In this document: piece by piece, positions 52,044 to 61,617 of the stretch | Position numbering within the stretch: position 1 is the stretch's first letter | Layout: each line of letters starts with the position of its first letter | From: Streptomyces subrutilus | GTDB lineage: Bacteria > Actinomycetota > Actinomycetes > Streptomycetales > Streptomycetaceae | NCBI RefSeq assembly: GCF_008704535.1 | Contig: NZ_CP023701.1 | Location: 5,560,001 to 5,624,000 of the forward strand | Length of the DNA stretch: 64,000 nt | Direction: 5' to 3' | Notes under the pieces: generated by a model | Database searches by the model: none | What the model was told of the DNA's origin: nothing | The model's input: only the letters and a program-made list of their open reading frames with translations | Program-made: the position numbers and the translations under genes

Positions 52044-52134
52044 GACAGACCCCTCCCCGAAAGCCGGGCCGCCCGGCTCCTGTCCCGGCGGTCCCTCGTG
52101 GGAAAAGCTACGGTCCGGCACTGACAATGGGCCC

Positions 52135-52794
52135 GTGCAACTGGAAGCGATCACCTGGCAGCGGATGGCCGAGCGGCTCGCCGGCCACCTCGACGACCCC
52201 GGGCGCACGCCCGGACCGGGCGGCCGGCAGCGGGTGGGCATCGACGGCGCCCCCGCCGCCGACACCGGCCTCCTCGCCGGACACCTCGCCGACGCCCTGC
52301 GCCTGCACGGCCGTTCGGTCCTCGTCGTGCCGGCCGAGGGGTTCCTGCGGCCGGCCTCGCTGCGCTTCGAGTTCGGCCGCCGGGACGTGGACGCGTACCT
52401 CGGAGGCTGGTACGACACGGCCGCGCTCTGGCGGGAGGTGTTCGGGCCGTCGGACCCCGGCGGCAGCGGCCGGGTGCTGCCCGACCTCTGGGACCCGGTG
52501 ACCGACCGGGCGACCCGCAGCCCCTACGTCGCCGTGCCGCCCGGGGGCGTGGTGGTCGTGCACGGCCCGCTGCTGCTGGGGCACTGGTTCCCCTTCGACC
52601 TGAGCGTCCACGTCCGGCTCTCCCCGGGGGCGCTGGCCCGCCGCACGGAGGAGTCCGCGCGGTGGACCCTGCCCGCCTTCGCCCGCTACGAGGCCGAGAC
52701 CGACCCTGCGGCGGCCGCCGACGCCGTGGTCCGCGCGGACGACCCCCGCCACCCCGCCTGGACCGGCGTCCGCACCGCGGGCCCGGACCGCTGA
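52135..52794 (+). CDS. Uridine kinase-like protein with degenerate P-loop
   Basis: Protein of 219 aa resembling actinobacterial uridine kinase-like proteins (VLVVPAEGFLRPASLRFEFG, DPVTDRATRSPYVAVPPGG, VVVHGPLLLGHWFPFDLSVH). The position of Walker A reads VGIDGAPAADTG (Gly35-Gly45) and lacks the Gly-Lys-Ser/Thr of an active kinase. It may therefore be inactive as a kinase or use another fold feature. The same degeneracy, from memory, is common in Streptomyces homologues. GTG 52135 has no ribosome site and may be leaderless. Confidence 0.75.
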   Translation: MQLEAITWQRMAERLAGHLDDPGRTPGPGGRQRVGIDGAPAADTGLLAGHLADALRLHGRSVLVVPAEGFLRPASLRFEFGRRDVDAYLGGWYDTAALWREVFGPSDPGGSGRVLPDLWDPVTDRATRSPYVAVPPGGVVVVHGPLLLGHWFPFDLSVHVRLSPGALARRTEESARWTLPAFARYEAETDPAAAADAVVRADDPRHPAWTGVRTAGPDR

Positions 52795-52903
52795 ACCCGG
52801 AGACCGCCGGGCCGGGAGACCGCCGGGCCGACCCTCGACCCCCGAGGCCCGGGTGCGGGCCCGGACGGACCGGCCTGCCATCCGTCCCGTCTCTTCCGCC
52901 CCT

Positions 52904-52952
52904 CCCGTCTCGCCGGGCCCGCCCGTCTCGCCGGGCCCGCCCGTCACGCCGG
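52904..52952. repeat. 18-bp tandem repeat at the psuK 3' end
   Basis: The unit CCCGTCTCGCCGGGCCCG starts at 52904 and 52922, with a partial third copy at 52940 that runs into the stop codon of the carbohydrate kinase gene. A separate 16-bp duplication (AGACCGCCGGGCCGGG) lies at 52801 and 52817. Confidence 0.85.
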
Positions 52953-53858
52953 TCGGCCGCCCAGCCGGCCGACCGCCGCGGCGGCCTCGCGGCAGCCCGC
53001 GCGGGCGGAGTCCGCGGCCGTGGCGCCCGCCAGCCGCGCCGCGAGGAAGCCGCCGGTGAACGCGTCGCCCGCGCCCGTGGAGTCCAGGGCCCGCACGCTC
53101 TCCACCCCGACCTCGGCGGTGACCCGGCCGCCCTCCGCGACCAGGGCCCCCGCAGCGCCCCGGGTCACCACCACCAGGGGGACCCGCCGGCTCAGCTCGG
53201 CCGCCGCGCGGGCCGTACCGGCCGTCTCCGGGAGCCCGGCCAGCAGCCGGGCCTCGTCCTCGTTGGGCAGCAGTACGGTGACCCCCGCCACGGCGTCGAG
53301 GAACCGGCGCGGGCCCAGCTCGGCCAGGAAGCCTGCCGAGGCCGGGTCCACGCTCACCGGTACTCCGCGCCCGCGGGCCGCCCCCAGCGCGACCCGGGCC
53401 AGCTCCCGGCTGCTGTCGGCGAAGAACAGGTAGCCCGACAGGTGCAGATGGGCCGCGCCGTCCAACAGGCCCGGCGCCCAGTCGGCGGGGGAGAGCCGCA
53501 GCGAGGCCCCGCCGTCCGTCAGGAAGGTCCGCTCGGCGTCCCCGCCGACCAGCGCCACCACGGTCCCGGTCGGCTCGTCCGGGTCCACCACCAGCCGCGG
53601 CCGCACCCCCGCGTCCAGCAGCGCCCGCTCGTGCCACCGGGCCGACTCGGCGCCCACCCGCGCGAGCAGGCGCACCTCCGCGACCCCCGCCCGGGACGCC
53701 CAGCAGGCCGCGTTCGCCCCGGCCCCGCCCGGCAGGGTCCGGATGCGGGCCGGGGTGTCCGTGTCCGGGGCCAGCGGCCGCGGGTGCACCGCGACCACGT
53801 CCGTCACCACGTCCCCGACGACCAGCAGCGCGCCCTCCTCCACCCCGGGCCCGGTCAC
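52944..53858 (-). CDS. psuK: PfkB-family carbohydrate kinase, likely pseudouridine kinase
   Basis: Ribokinase-family enzyme of 304 aa. Signature 1 GGAGANAACWASRAG and signature 2 DSTGAGDAFTGGF (with the catalytic Asp) are intact; the start VVGDVVTDVVAV is typical. The gene follows psuG with a GTGA overlap, so the natural reading is a kinase that makes pseudouridine 5'-phosphate for PsuG to cleave. This assignment rests on context; the family alone would allow another sugar or nucleoside. The stop codon lies in the 18-bp repeat. Confidence 0.85.
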   Translation of the reverse strand: MTGPGVEEGALLVVGDVVTDVVAVHPRPLAPDTDTPARIRTLPGGAGANAACWASRAGVAEVRLLARVGAESARWHERALLDAGVRPRLVVDPDEPTGTVVALVGGDAERTFLTDGGASLRLSPADWAPGLLDGAAHLHLSGYLFFADSSRELARVALGAARGRGVPVSVDPASAGFLAELGPRRFLDAVAGVTVLLPNEDEARLLAGLPETAGTARAAAELSRRVPLVVVTRGAAGALVAEGGRVTAEVGVESVRALDSTGAGDAFTGGFLAARLAGATAADSARAGCREAAAAVGRLGGRPA

Positions 53859-54868
53859 GCCCGGGCCGCCCAGGCCCCCGCGATCCGGGCGCCGAGCCGG
53901 ACGTTGCCCCGGACCGCCGCCAGGTTGGCCTCCAGCGAGGCGCCGCCCGTGGCCCGTACGAGGAACCCCAGCAGGAACGGGGTCACGGCCTGGCCGGTGA
54001 TCCCGCGCTCGGCGCACTCGGCCAGCGCCCGTGCCAGCACCCGGTCGTGCAGCTCCGGGTCCAGCTGGTCCGACTCGGCCACCGGACGGGCCACCAGCAG
54101 CGCCGACCGCGGTCCGCCGAGCGCGTCCTGAGCGGCCATCACCGCCGCGACCTCCTCGGGCCGGTGCACGGTCCAGTCCAACGGCTCGCCGGAATCGGCC
54201 AGGTAGAAGCCGGGGAAACGTTCCGTCCCGTAGCCCAGTACGCCCACGCCCAGCGTCTCCAGCCGCTGGAGGGTACCGGGCACGTCCAGGATCGACTTCA
54301 CCCCCGCGCAGACCACCGTGATCCGCGTCCGGGCCAGCAGCGCGAGGTCCGCCGACTCGTCCTGGGTCGTCGCCCACTCCCGGTGCACGCCGCCCAGCCC
54401 GCCCGTGGCGAAGACCCGGATGCCCGCCCGCGCGGCCAGGAAGGCGGTCGCCGACACCGTCGTCGCCCCGGTCGCCCCCGTCGCCAGGGCGGGCGCCAGG
54501 TCACGGTGGCCGAGCTTGCGCACGCCCTCGCCGCCCGCGATCCGTTCCAGCCCGGCCTTGTCGAGCCCCGCGTACGCCACCCCGTCCACGACGGCGACCG
54601 TGGCCGGAACGGCCCCCTCGGCGCGGACCAGCGCCTCCAGTTCGACGCCCACCGCCAGATTGCGGGGGCGGGGCAGGCCGTGCGCGAGGATCGTCGACTC
54701 CAGGGCCACGACGGGCCGGCCGCGGTCGAGCGCCTCGCGCGCCTCCTCCGACAGGACCGGGACGCCGGCCCCGCCGGAGGAGCCGGAGCCGGAGCGGGAA
54801 CCGGAGCCGGAGCCGGAACCGGGCACGGACGACGGGGACGAGGACGCGGATGCTGTGTGCTGTGACAT
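53855..54868 (-). CDS. psuG: Pseudouridine-5'-phosphate glycosidase
   Basis: Splits pseudouridine 5'-phosphate into uracil and ribose 5-phosphate, the degradative step for the modified RNA base; 337 aa. Motifs: PVVALESTILAHGLPRP, GVRKLGHRDLAPALATGATG (catalytic Lys region), ATGGLGGVHREW and ERFPGFYLADSG. The first 35 residues are a Ser/Gly repeat extension not seen in E. coli PsuG (about 312 aa). ATG 54868 is preferred; ATG 54880 is possible. The first gene of a psuG-psuK operon with no visible transporter alongside. Confidence 0.93.
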   Translation of the reverse strand: MSQHTASASSSPSSVPGSGSGSGSRSGSGSSGGAGVPVLSEEAREALDRGRPVVALESTILAHGLPRPRNLAVGVELEALVRAEGAVPATVAVVDGVAYAGLDKAGLERIAGGEGVRKLGHRDLAPALATGATGATTVSATAFLAARAGIRVFATGGLGGVHREWATTQDESADLALLARTRITVVCAGVKSILDVPGTLQRLETLGVGVLGYGTERFPGFYLADSGEPLDWTVHRPEEVAAVMAAQDALGGPRSALLVARPVAESDQLDPELHDRVLARALAECAERGITGQAVTPFLLGFLVRATGGASLEANLAAVRGNVRLGARIAGAWAARA

Positions 54869-55065
54869 GTCCCCATCCATGGCACCGGAGCCGCGCCCCC
54901 AAACGCCCACCCGCTCCACCCGTCCCGAGCTGTCCGAGTCCCGCGCCGTGCCGGAGCCCGAGCGGCCGACCGGGCAGGACGGTGCGCCGGTGGCTTGACA
55001 GGATGACGCGCCGGAGGGGAGGTTCCTGGACGCTGTGGCCGCCGCGGCGGGCCGGCGGGCCGGAT

Positions 55066-55071
55066 TAGGCT
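55066..55071 (+). promoter_or_regulatory. Putative -10 of a leaderless cupin-gene promoter
   Basis: TAGGCT lies 8 nt before the ATG of the cupin gene, and no ribosome site is present. The same hexamer precedes coaE. Confidence 0.4.
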
Positions 55072-55079
55072 GGCGCGCC

Positions 55080-55475
55080 ATGAGCACCAGTGATCACGCC
55101 GAGGCCTCCCCGGCCCCCGCAGCACCCGCCTCCTTCGCCGTCCACGTCCCCGACGTCCCCGACGCCGAGCTGGAGGCGGAGGAGCTGGACCCGGCCCAGA
55201 TCGTCTCCGGCGAGCCGGTCGTGACGGGCCGGGTGCTGTGGGAGTCCCCGGACGGCCGGCAGGTGCGCGGGATCTGGCAGATCACCCCGGGCGTGGTCAC
55301 CGACGTCGAGGCGGACGAGCTGTTCGTGGTCGTCGCCGGCCGGGCCACCATCGAGGTCGAGGGCGGCGGGACCCTGGAGGTGGGGCCCGGCTCCGCGTGC
55401 GTGCTCCGGGAGGGCGACAGGACGACCTGGACCGTGCACGAGACGCTGCGCAAGGCCTACCACATCAGCTACTGA
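55080..55475 (+). CDS. Cupin-domain protein
   Basis: Protein of 131 aa with a single small beta-barrel of the (S)-ureidoglycine aminohydrolase-type cupin 3 kind: RGIWQITPGVVTDVEADELF, VVVAGRATIEVEGGGTLEVG, ACVLREGDRTTWTVHETLRK. The usual metal-binding His pair is not obvious in the first motif, so it may be a ligand-binding rather than catalytic cupin. Function unknown. Divergent from psuG; convergent with, and overlapping by 7 nt, the MFS gene. Confidence 0.82.
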   Translation: MSTSDHAEASPAPAAPASFAVHVPDVPDAELEAEELDPAQIVSGEPVVTGRVLWESPDGRQVRGIWQITPGVVTDVEADELFVVVAGRATIEVEGGGTLEVGPGSACVLREGDRTTWTVHETLRKAYHISY

Positions 55476-56845
55476 GGACCTCGGCCGCCGGGGCCCTTCG
55501 CGGGCGCGGTCCCGGGTCCGGACACCGGCCCGGGAACGGCCGCTCGCGGGACGGGGACCGCGGCCGGGGCGGCCGGGTGGCGGCGCGCGGTGAAGAGGGC
55601 CAGCGCCGCCATCGGCAGCAGCAGCCCGGCGCCGATGGCGTTCAGCCAGCCGTAGCTCGCCCGGGCCATGACGAGGCCGGCGGCAGCGCCGCCCAGGCCG
55701 GCGGCGGTGTTCATGGTGAGGTCGCTCAGGCCCTGGACGGCGGCCCGTACGGGCTGGGGCACCGAGTCGGTCAGCAGCGCGGAGCCGGACACCATGCCGG
55801 CGGACCAGCCGAGGCCCAGCAGGAACAGGCCCAGCGCGCTCTGCGCGTGGCGGGGGCCGGCCGTGCCGGCGAGCAGCGCGGCGACCGAGAGCAGCCCGGC
55901 GGCCAGGCCGATCACCGAGAGCCGGCCGAGCCGGTCGGCGAGCCAGCCCATCACGGGGGAGAAGGCGAACATGCCGGCGATGTGACCGCTGATCACGAGG
56001 CCGACGAGCTCCAGCCCGGCGCCGTGGTGGCCCAGGTCCATCGGGGTCATGATCATGATCGAGACCATGGTGGTGTGGGACACGGCGACGGTCACCAGGG
56101 CGAGCCGCGCCCGCGGGGCGGCCTTGACGGCGGCGAAACCGGCCCGCAGCGAGCGGCCCTCGCGGCTCCGCTCCTCGGGCGCGGCCAAGGCCCGGGCCGT
56201 CAGCAGCGGGTCCGGCCGCAGGAGCACGCCGATCAGCGTGCCGGTGAGCAGGAAGACGACGGCGGCCCACACGAAGGGGCCCGCCGTCTCGGGTATGGAG
56301 GTGCCGGCGAAGCTGCGGCTGGCCGGCGCCGACAGGTTGGGGCCGAGGACGGCGCCGAGGGTGGACGACCAGACGACCACGGAGATCGCCCGGGCCCGGC
56401 GGTCCGGGGCGGCGAGGTCGGCGGCGGCGAAGCGGGCCTGGAGGTTGGCCGAGGACGCGGCGCCGAAGGCGGCCATCCCGAGCAGCAGCAGCGGGAAGCT
56501 GCGGACGGTGGCGGCGAGCACGACGAGGGCCGCGCCGGCGGCGCCGATCGCGTACGCGAGGACCAGCCCGGGCCGCCGGCCGCGGGCGGTCATCAGCGCG
56601 GCGAGGGGCAGGGAGAGCAGGGCGGTGCCCACCACGGAGGCGGTGGAGGCGAGTCCGGACAGGGCCTCGGTGCCGCTGACCTCGGTGGCCAGGACCGGTG
56701 CCAGGGCGATGCTGATCGGCACGCCGAGCCCGCCGAGCATCTGGCTGGCCATCAGCACCCACGACGTACGGCGCTGCAACCGGGGCAGGTCCGCGGGTGC
56801 GGGGGCCGCGGCCGCCGTACGGTCCGTGGCGGGCCGGGGCGTCAC
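55469..56845 (-). CDS. MFS transporter
   Basis: Major facilitator of 458 aa with about twelve hydrophobic segments. The family loop 2-3 motif is seen as LPLAALMTARGRRPGLVLAY and repeated in the second half as PVMGWLADRLGRLSVIGLAA. This resembles drug-efflux-type (DHA) carriers; substrate unknown. Start GTG 56845 is chosen, 7-8 nt after a GGGG; an extension to 56923 is basic and unlikely. Long proline-rich cytoplasmic C-terminus. Confidence 0.87.
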   Translation of the reverse strand: MTPRPATDRTAAAAPAPADLPRLQRRTSWVLMASQMLGGLGVPISIALAPVLATEVSGTEALSGLASTASVVGTALLSLPLAALMTARGRRPGLVLAYAIGAAGAALVVLAATVRSFPLLLLGMAAFGAASSANLQARFAAADLAAPDRRARAISVVVWSSTLGAVLGPNLSAPASRSFAGTSIPETAGPFVWAAVVFLLTGTLIGVLLRPDPLLTARALAAPEERSREGRSLRAGFAAVKAAPRARLALVTVAVSHTTMVSIMIMTPMDLGHHGAGLELVGLVISGHIAGMFAFSPVMGWLADRLGRLSVIGLAAGLLSVAALLAGTAGPRHAQSALGLFLLGLGWSAGMVSGSALLTDSVPQPVRAAVQGLSDLTMNTAAGLGGAAAGLVMARASYGWLNAIGAGLLLPMAALALFTARRHPAAPAAVPVPRAAVPGPVSGPGTAPAKGPGGRGPQ

Positions 56846-56981
56846 GCCGTACACCCCGGTCGGGGCAGCGGCGCCGCGGGGGCGTGGGCGGTGGCGTAAC
56901 GGGTCACCGCGGCAGTCTCGCACCCCGCCCGCCGCTGCGGAACAGGGCTCCCGCGCGGCGCCGGGGCCCCGCGCCGCGCCG

Positions 56982-57545
56982 TCAGAACAGGGGCTGCGGC
57001 AGGACGCCCTCCAGGGCGAGCAGCAGGCGCTTGGTCTCCACGCCGCCGCCGAAACCGCCGATGCCCCCGTCGTTCTCCACGACCCGGTGGCAGGCCACCA
57101 CCACCGGCAGCGGGTTCGAGCCCATGGCGTGCCCGACCGCCTGGGCGGCGCCGGGCTGTCCGACCCGGGCGGCCAGTTCCCCGTAGCCGACGACCGCCCC
57201 GTACGGCACGGAACGGTCGAGCGCGTGGAGGACCTGCCGGTTGAAACCGGCGCTGAGCCGCCAGTCCAGCGGCAGGTCGAAGCGGCGCAGCGACCCGGCG
57301 AAGTACGCGGCGAGCTGGCGCACCGGCTCGGCGAGCAGCACCTCCCCGCCCGCCTCCGGCCGCCACGCGTCGGCGCCGAGGCGGGAGACGAGCGGGCCGA
57401 TCATCGCGTCCACCCGCTCCGGGGCGGCATGGAACTCGACCCGGACCAGTCCCTCCGGGGTCGCGGCCAGGAGCAGGGGGCCGATGCCGCTGGGGACGAC
57501 GGTCCATTCGAGGTGCGGCCCGCGGGGCCGCTCGGTGCTGTCCAC
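56982..57545 (-). CDS. Methylated-DNA-[protein]-cysteine S-methyltransferase
   Basis: Suicide DNA-repair protein that takes alkyl groups from O6-alkylguanine (Ogt type); 187 aa. The C-terminal domain carries VPYGAVVGYGELAARVGQPG, the Arg-finger region AAQAVGHAMGSNPLPVVVAC and ETKRLLLALEG. The acceptor is Cys152 in ACHRVV. The usual motif is PCHR; here the residue before Cys is Ala, which is uncommon. GTG 57545 has a plausible ribosome site (GAGG). A stand-alone gene separated from its neighbours by short gaps. Confidence 0.9.
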   Translation of the reverse strand: MDSTERPRGPHLEWTVVPSGIGPLLLAATPEGLVRVEFHAAPERVDAMIGPLVSRLGADAWRPEAGGEVLLAEPVRQLAAYFAGSLRRFDLPLDWRLSAGFNRQVLHALDRSVPYGAVVGYGELAARVGQPGAAQAVGHAMGSNPLPVVVACHRVVENDGGIGGFGGGVETKRLLLALEGVLPQPLF

Positions 57546-57591
57546 GCCCTCACCGTACGGCGCGCCTCCGACAACGCCGCCGACCACGGGG

Positions 57592-58515
57592 TCAGAAGCC
57601 GTCCACCGCCTGCTGGACCACGTCCGGGGCGTTGGTGATGATGCCGTCCACCCCCATGTCGCGGACCTTGCGGGCGGTCGCCGGGTCGTCCACGATCCAG
57701 GTGTCCACCTCCATGGCCCGCCCGTGGGCGCCGCGCAGCCCGTGCACCGCCCGGACCCACTCGGCGGAGATGGTGGTGTGCCACGGGTTGATCCGGTCGG
57801 CGAACCGCGCGTACTCCGGCAGCTCCGCCGCCTTGGGGGTGCCCAGGAAGGCCGTCACCAGGTCCGGCCGCAGCTGGTGCACGAGGCGGACGCTGTCGGC
57901 GCTGAAGCTCTGCACCACCAGCCGCTGGGCCACGTGCCGCTCGTCGAGCCAGCCGGCCTCGCCCAGCACCTTCAGCGTCTGCGCCTCGATCCCCGGGTAG
58001 AGCTCGGGCTTCTTGATCTCCAGCAGCAGCCGCTGCTGGTTGCGCCGGACCCGGTCGAGGTAGGCGCGCAGGGTGGGCACCCGCGCGCCCGCGTACTCCT
58101 GGGCGAACCAGCTGCCCGCGTCCAGCCGGGCGATCTCGGCCGCCGTGAAGTCCTTGACCCGCCAGGGCTTGCGGTCGGGGAACTTCTGCTCGACATCGGT
58201 GGTGCGGGCCAGGGTGTCGTCGTGGATCACGACCAGCTCGCCGTCGCTCGTGCGCTGGACGTCGTTCTCCACCCAGGCGAAGCCCAGCTGCATGGCCAGG
58301 TCGATGGAGTCGAGGGTGTTCTCCGGCGCGTACGCCGAGGCCCCCCGGTGCGCGTACACCACCGGGCCCGACAGCACCCCCGAGCCGGCGCCGGGCGAGG
58401 CCGGGGAAGGGGGCCGGGCGGCGGAGGCCGCGGACGAGGGCGTCTGGCCGAGCACGGTGAGGGCGAAGCCCAGGAAGGCGGCGGCGGCCGCGACGGCGGG
58501 TCGGACGACGTACAT
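57592..58515 (-). CDS. Secreted glycerophosphodiester phosphodiesterase
   Basis: Exported GDPD enzyme of 307 aa hydrolysing glycerophosphodiesters (phospholipid or teichoic acid fragments). A signal peptide (VRPAVAAAAAFLGFALTVLG) is followed by the TIM barrel: catalytic His-Arg at 56-57 (YAHRGASAYAPENT), metal ligands in WVENDVQRTSDGELVVIHDD, and LLLEIKKPELYPG. C-terminal TNAPDVVQQA closes the barrel. RBS GAGGAGAA precedes ATG 58515. Phosphate-starvation control is typical for such genes, but I see no PHO box. Confidence 0.93.
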   Translation of the reverse strand: MYVVRPAVAAAAAFLGFALTVLGQTPSSAASAARPPSPASPGAGSGVLSGPVVYAHRGASAYAPENTLDSIDLAMQLGFAWVENDVQRTSDGELVVIHDDTLARTTDVEQKFPDRKPWRVKDFTAAEIARLDAGSWFAQEYAGARVPTLRAYLDRVRRNQQRLLLEIKKPELYPGIEAQTLKVLGEAGWLDERHVAQRLVVQSFSADSVRLVHQLRPDLVTAFLGTPKAAELPEYARFADRINPWHTTISAEWVRAVHGLRGAHGRAMEVDTWIVDDPATARKVRDMGVDGIITNAPDVVQQAVDGF

Positions 58516-58749
58516 GTGCGTTCTCCTCGGGTCGTGAACCCTGCTCCTGGCTCAAACGGGCGCGGAGCGGCAGACGTTGCGGCGATGCACTTCACGGCGA
58601 TCTCTCGCACGGCGATCATGGCGTCGAAGATCACCGGGGCGCCACCGAACTACGACAAACGGACCAGAAGGCCGCGGACCCGCACGGGCCGGCCGCAGCC
58701 GGCGCGGCGCGCTGCCCCGCGCCTTTGCGCGAGTGTCGGTGGGGGGTCG

Positions 58750-58755
58750 TACGGT
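58750..58755 (+). promoter_or_regulatory. Putative -10 of a leaderless uvrB promoter
   Basis: TACGGT ends 6 nt before the uvrB ATG, so the mRNA would start at the A of the start codon. A -35 TTGCGC lies at 58725-58730 (19-nt spacer). No SOS-type (LexA) inverted repeat is evident. Confidence 0.45.
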
Positions 58756-58761
58756 TGACCC

Positions 58762-60906
<2,145 letters not shown>

Positions 60907-60994
60907 CCCCGGGGCGGTCAGTAGGGTTGGTGCACAGCCGCGGGAACACGCCGCACGCTCGTCAACGGGGCGGGCCACGGAGAGGGGACAGCGA

Positions 60995-61573
60995 GTGACG
61001 GTCAACATGACCAAGGGTCAGGCCATCAGTCTGCAGAAGGCGGACGGGGGCACGCTGACCTCGGTCCGCATGGGCCTCGGCTGGCAGGCCGCCAAGCGCC
61101 GCGGGCTGTTCGGCTCGCGCACGCGGGAGATCGACCTGGACGCCTCGGCGGTGCTCTTCGCCGACAAGCAGCCGGTGGACGTCGTCTTCTTCCGGCACCT
61201 GCAGAGCGACGACGGCTCGGTCCGGCACACCGGCGACAACCTGGTCGGCGGCGCCGGCCAGGGCGGCGACGACGAGTCCATCCTCGTCGACCTCCAGCGC
61301 GTCCCGGTCCACATCGACCAGATCGTCTTCACGGTGAACTCCTTCACCGGCCAGACCTTCCAGGAGGTGCAGAACGCCTTCTGCCGCATCGTCGACGAGA
61401 CCAACGGGCAGGAACTGGCCCGCTACACCCTGGACGGCGGCGGCCAGTACACCGCGCAGATCATGGCGAAGGTGTCCCGGGCGGGCTCCGGCTGGCAGAT
61501 GACGGCCCTGGGGAACCCGGCCAACGGCCGCACCTTCCAGGACCTGATGCCGTCGATCCTGCCGCACCTGTAG
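60995..61573 (+). CDS. TerD-family stress protein
   Basis: Tellurite-resistance/calcium-binding family protein of 192 aa. The Ter fold signature is present: MTKGQAISLQKADGGTLTSV, a region with acidic ligands (EIDLDASAVLFADKQPVD; GDNLVGGAGQGGDDESILVD) that bind calcium in family members, and FTGQTFQEVQNAFCRIVDE. GTG 60995 follows a GGAGAGGGG ribosome site. It starts the Ter cluster with the downstream TerD-fusion gene (44-nt gap), probably one operon. Confidence 0.92.
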   Translation: MTVNMTKGQAISLQKADGGTLTSVRMGLGWQAAKRRGLFGSRTREIDLDASAVLFADKQPVDVVFFRHLQSDDGSVRHTGDNLVGGAGQGGDDESILVDLQRVPVHIDQIVFTVNSFTGQTFQEVQNAFCRIVDETNGQELARYTLDGGGQYTAQIMAKVSRAGSGWQMTALGNPANGRTFQDLMPSILPHL

Positions 61574-61617
61574 CCGTACCGGACACGAGGAGAAGGCACA
61601 CGGGGGAGGGCTGCACG

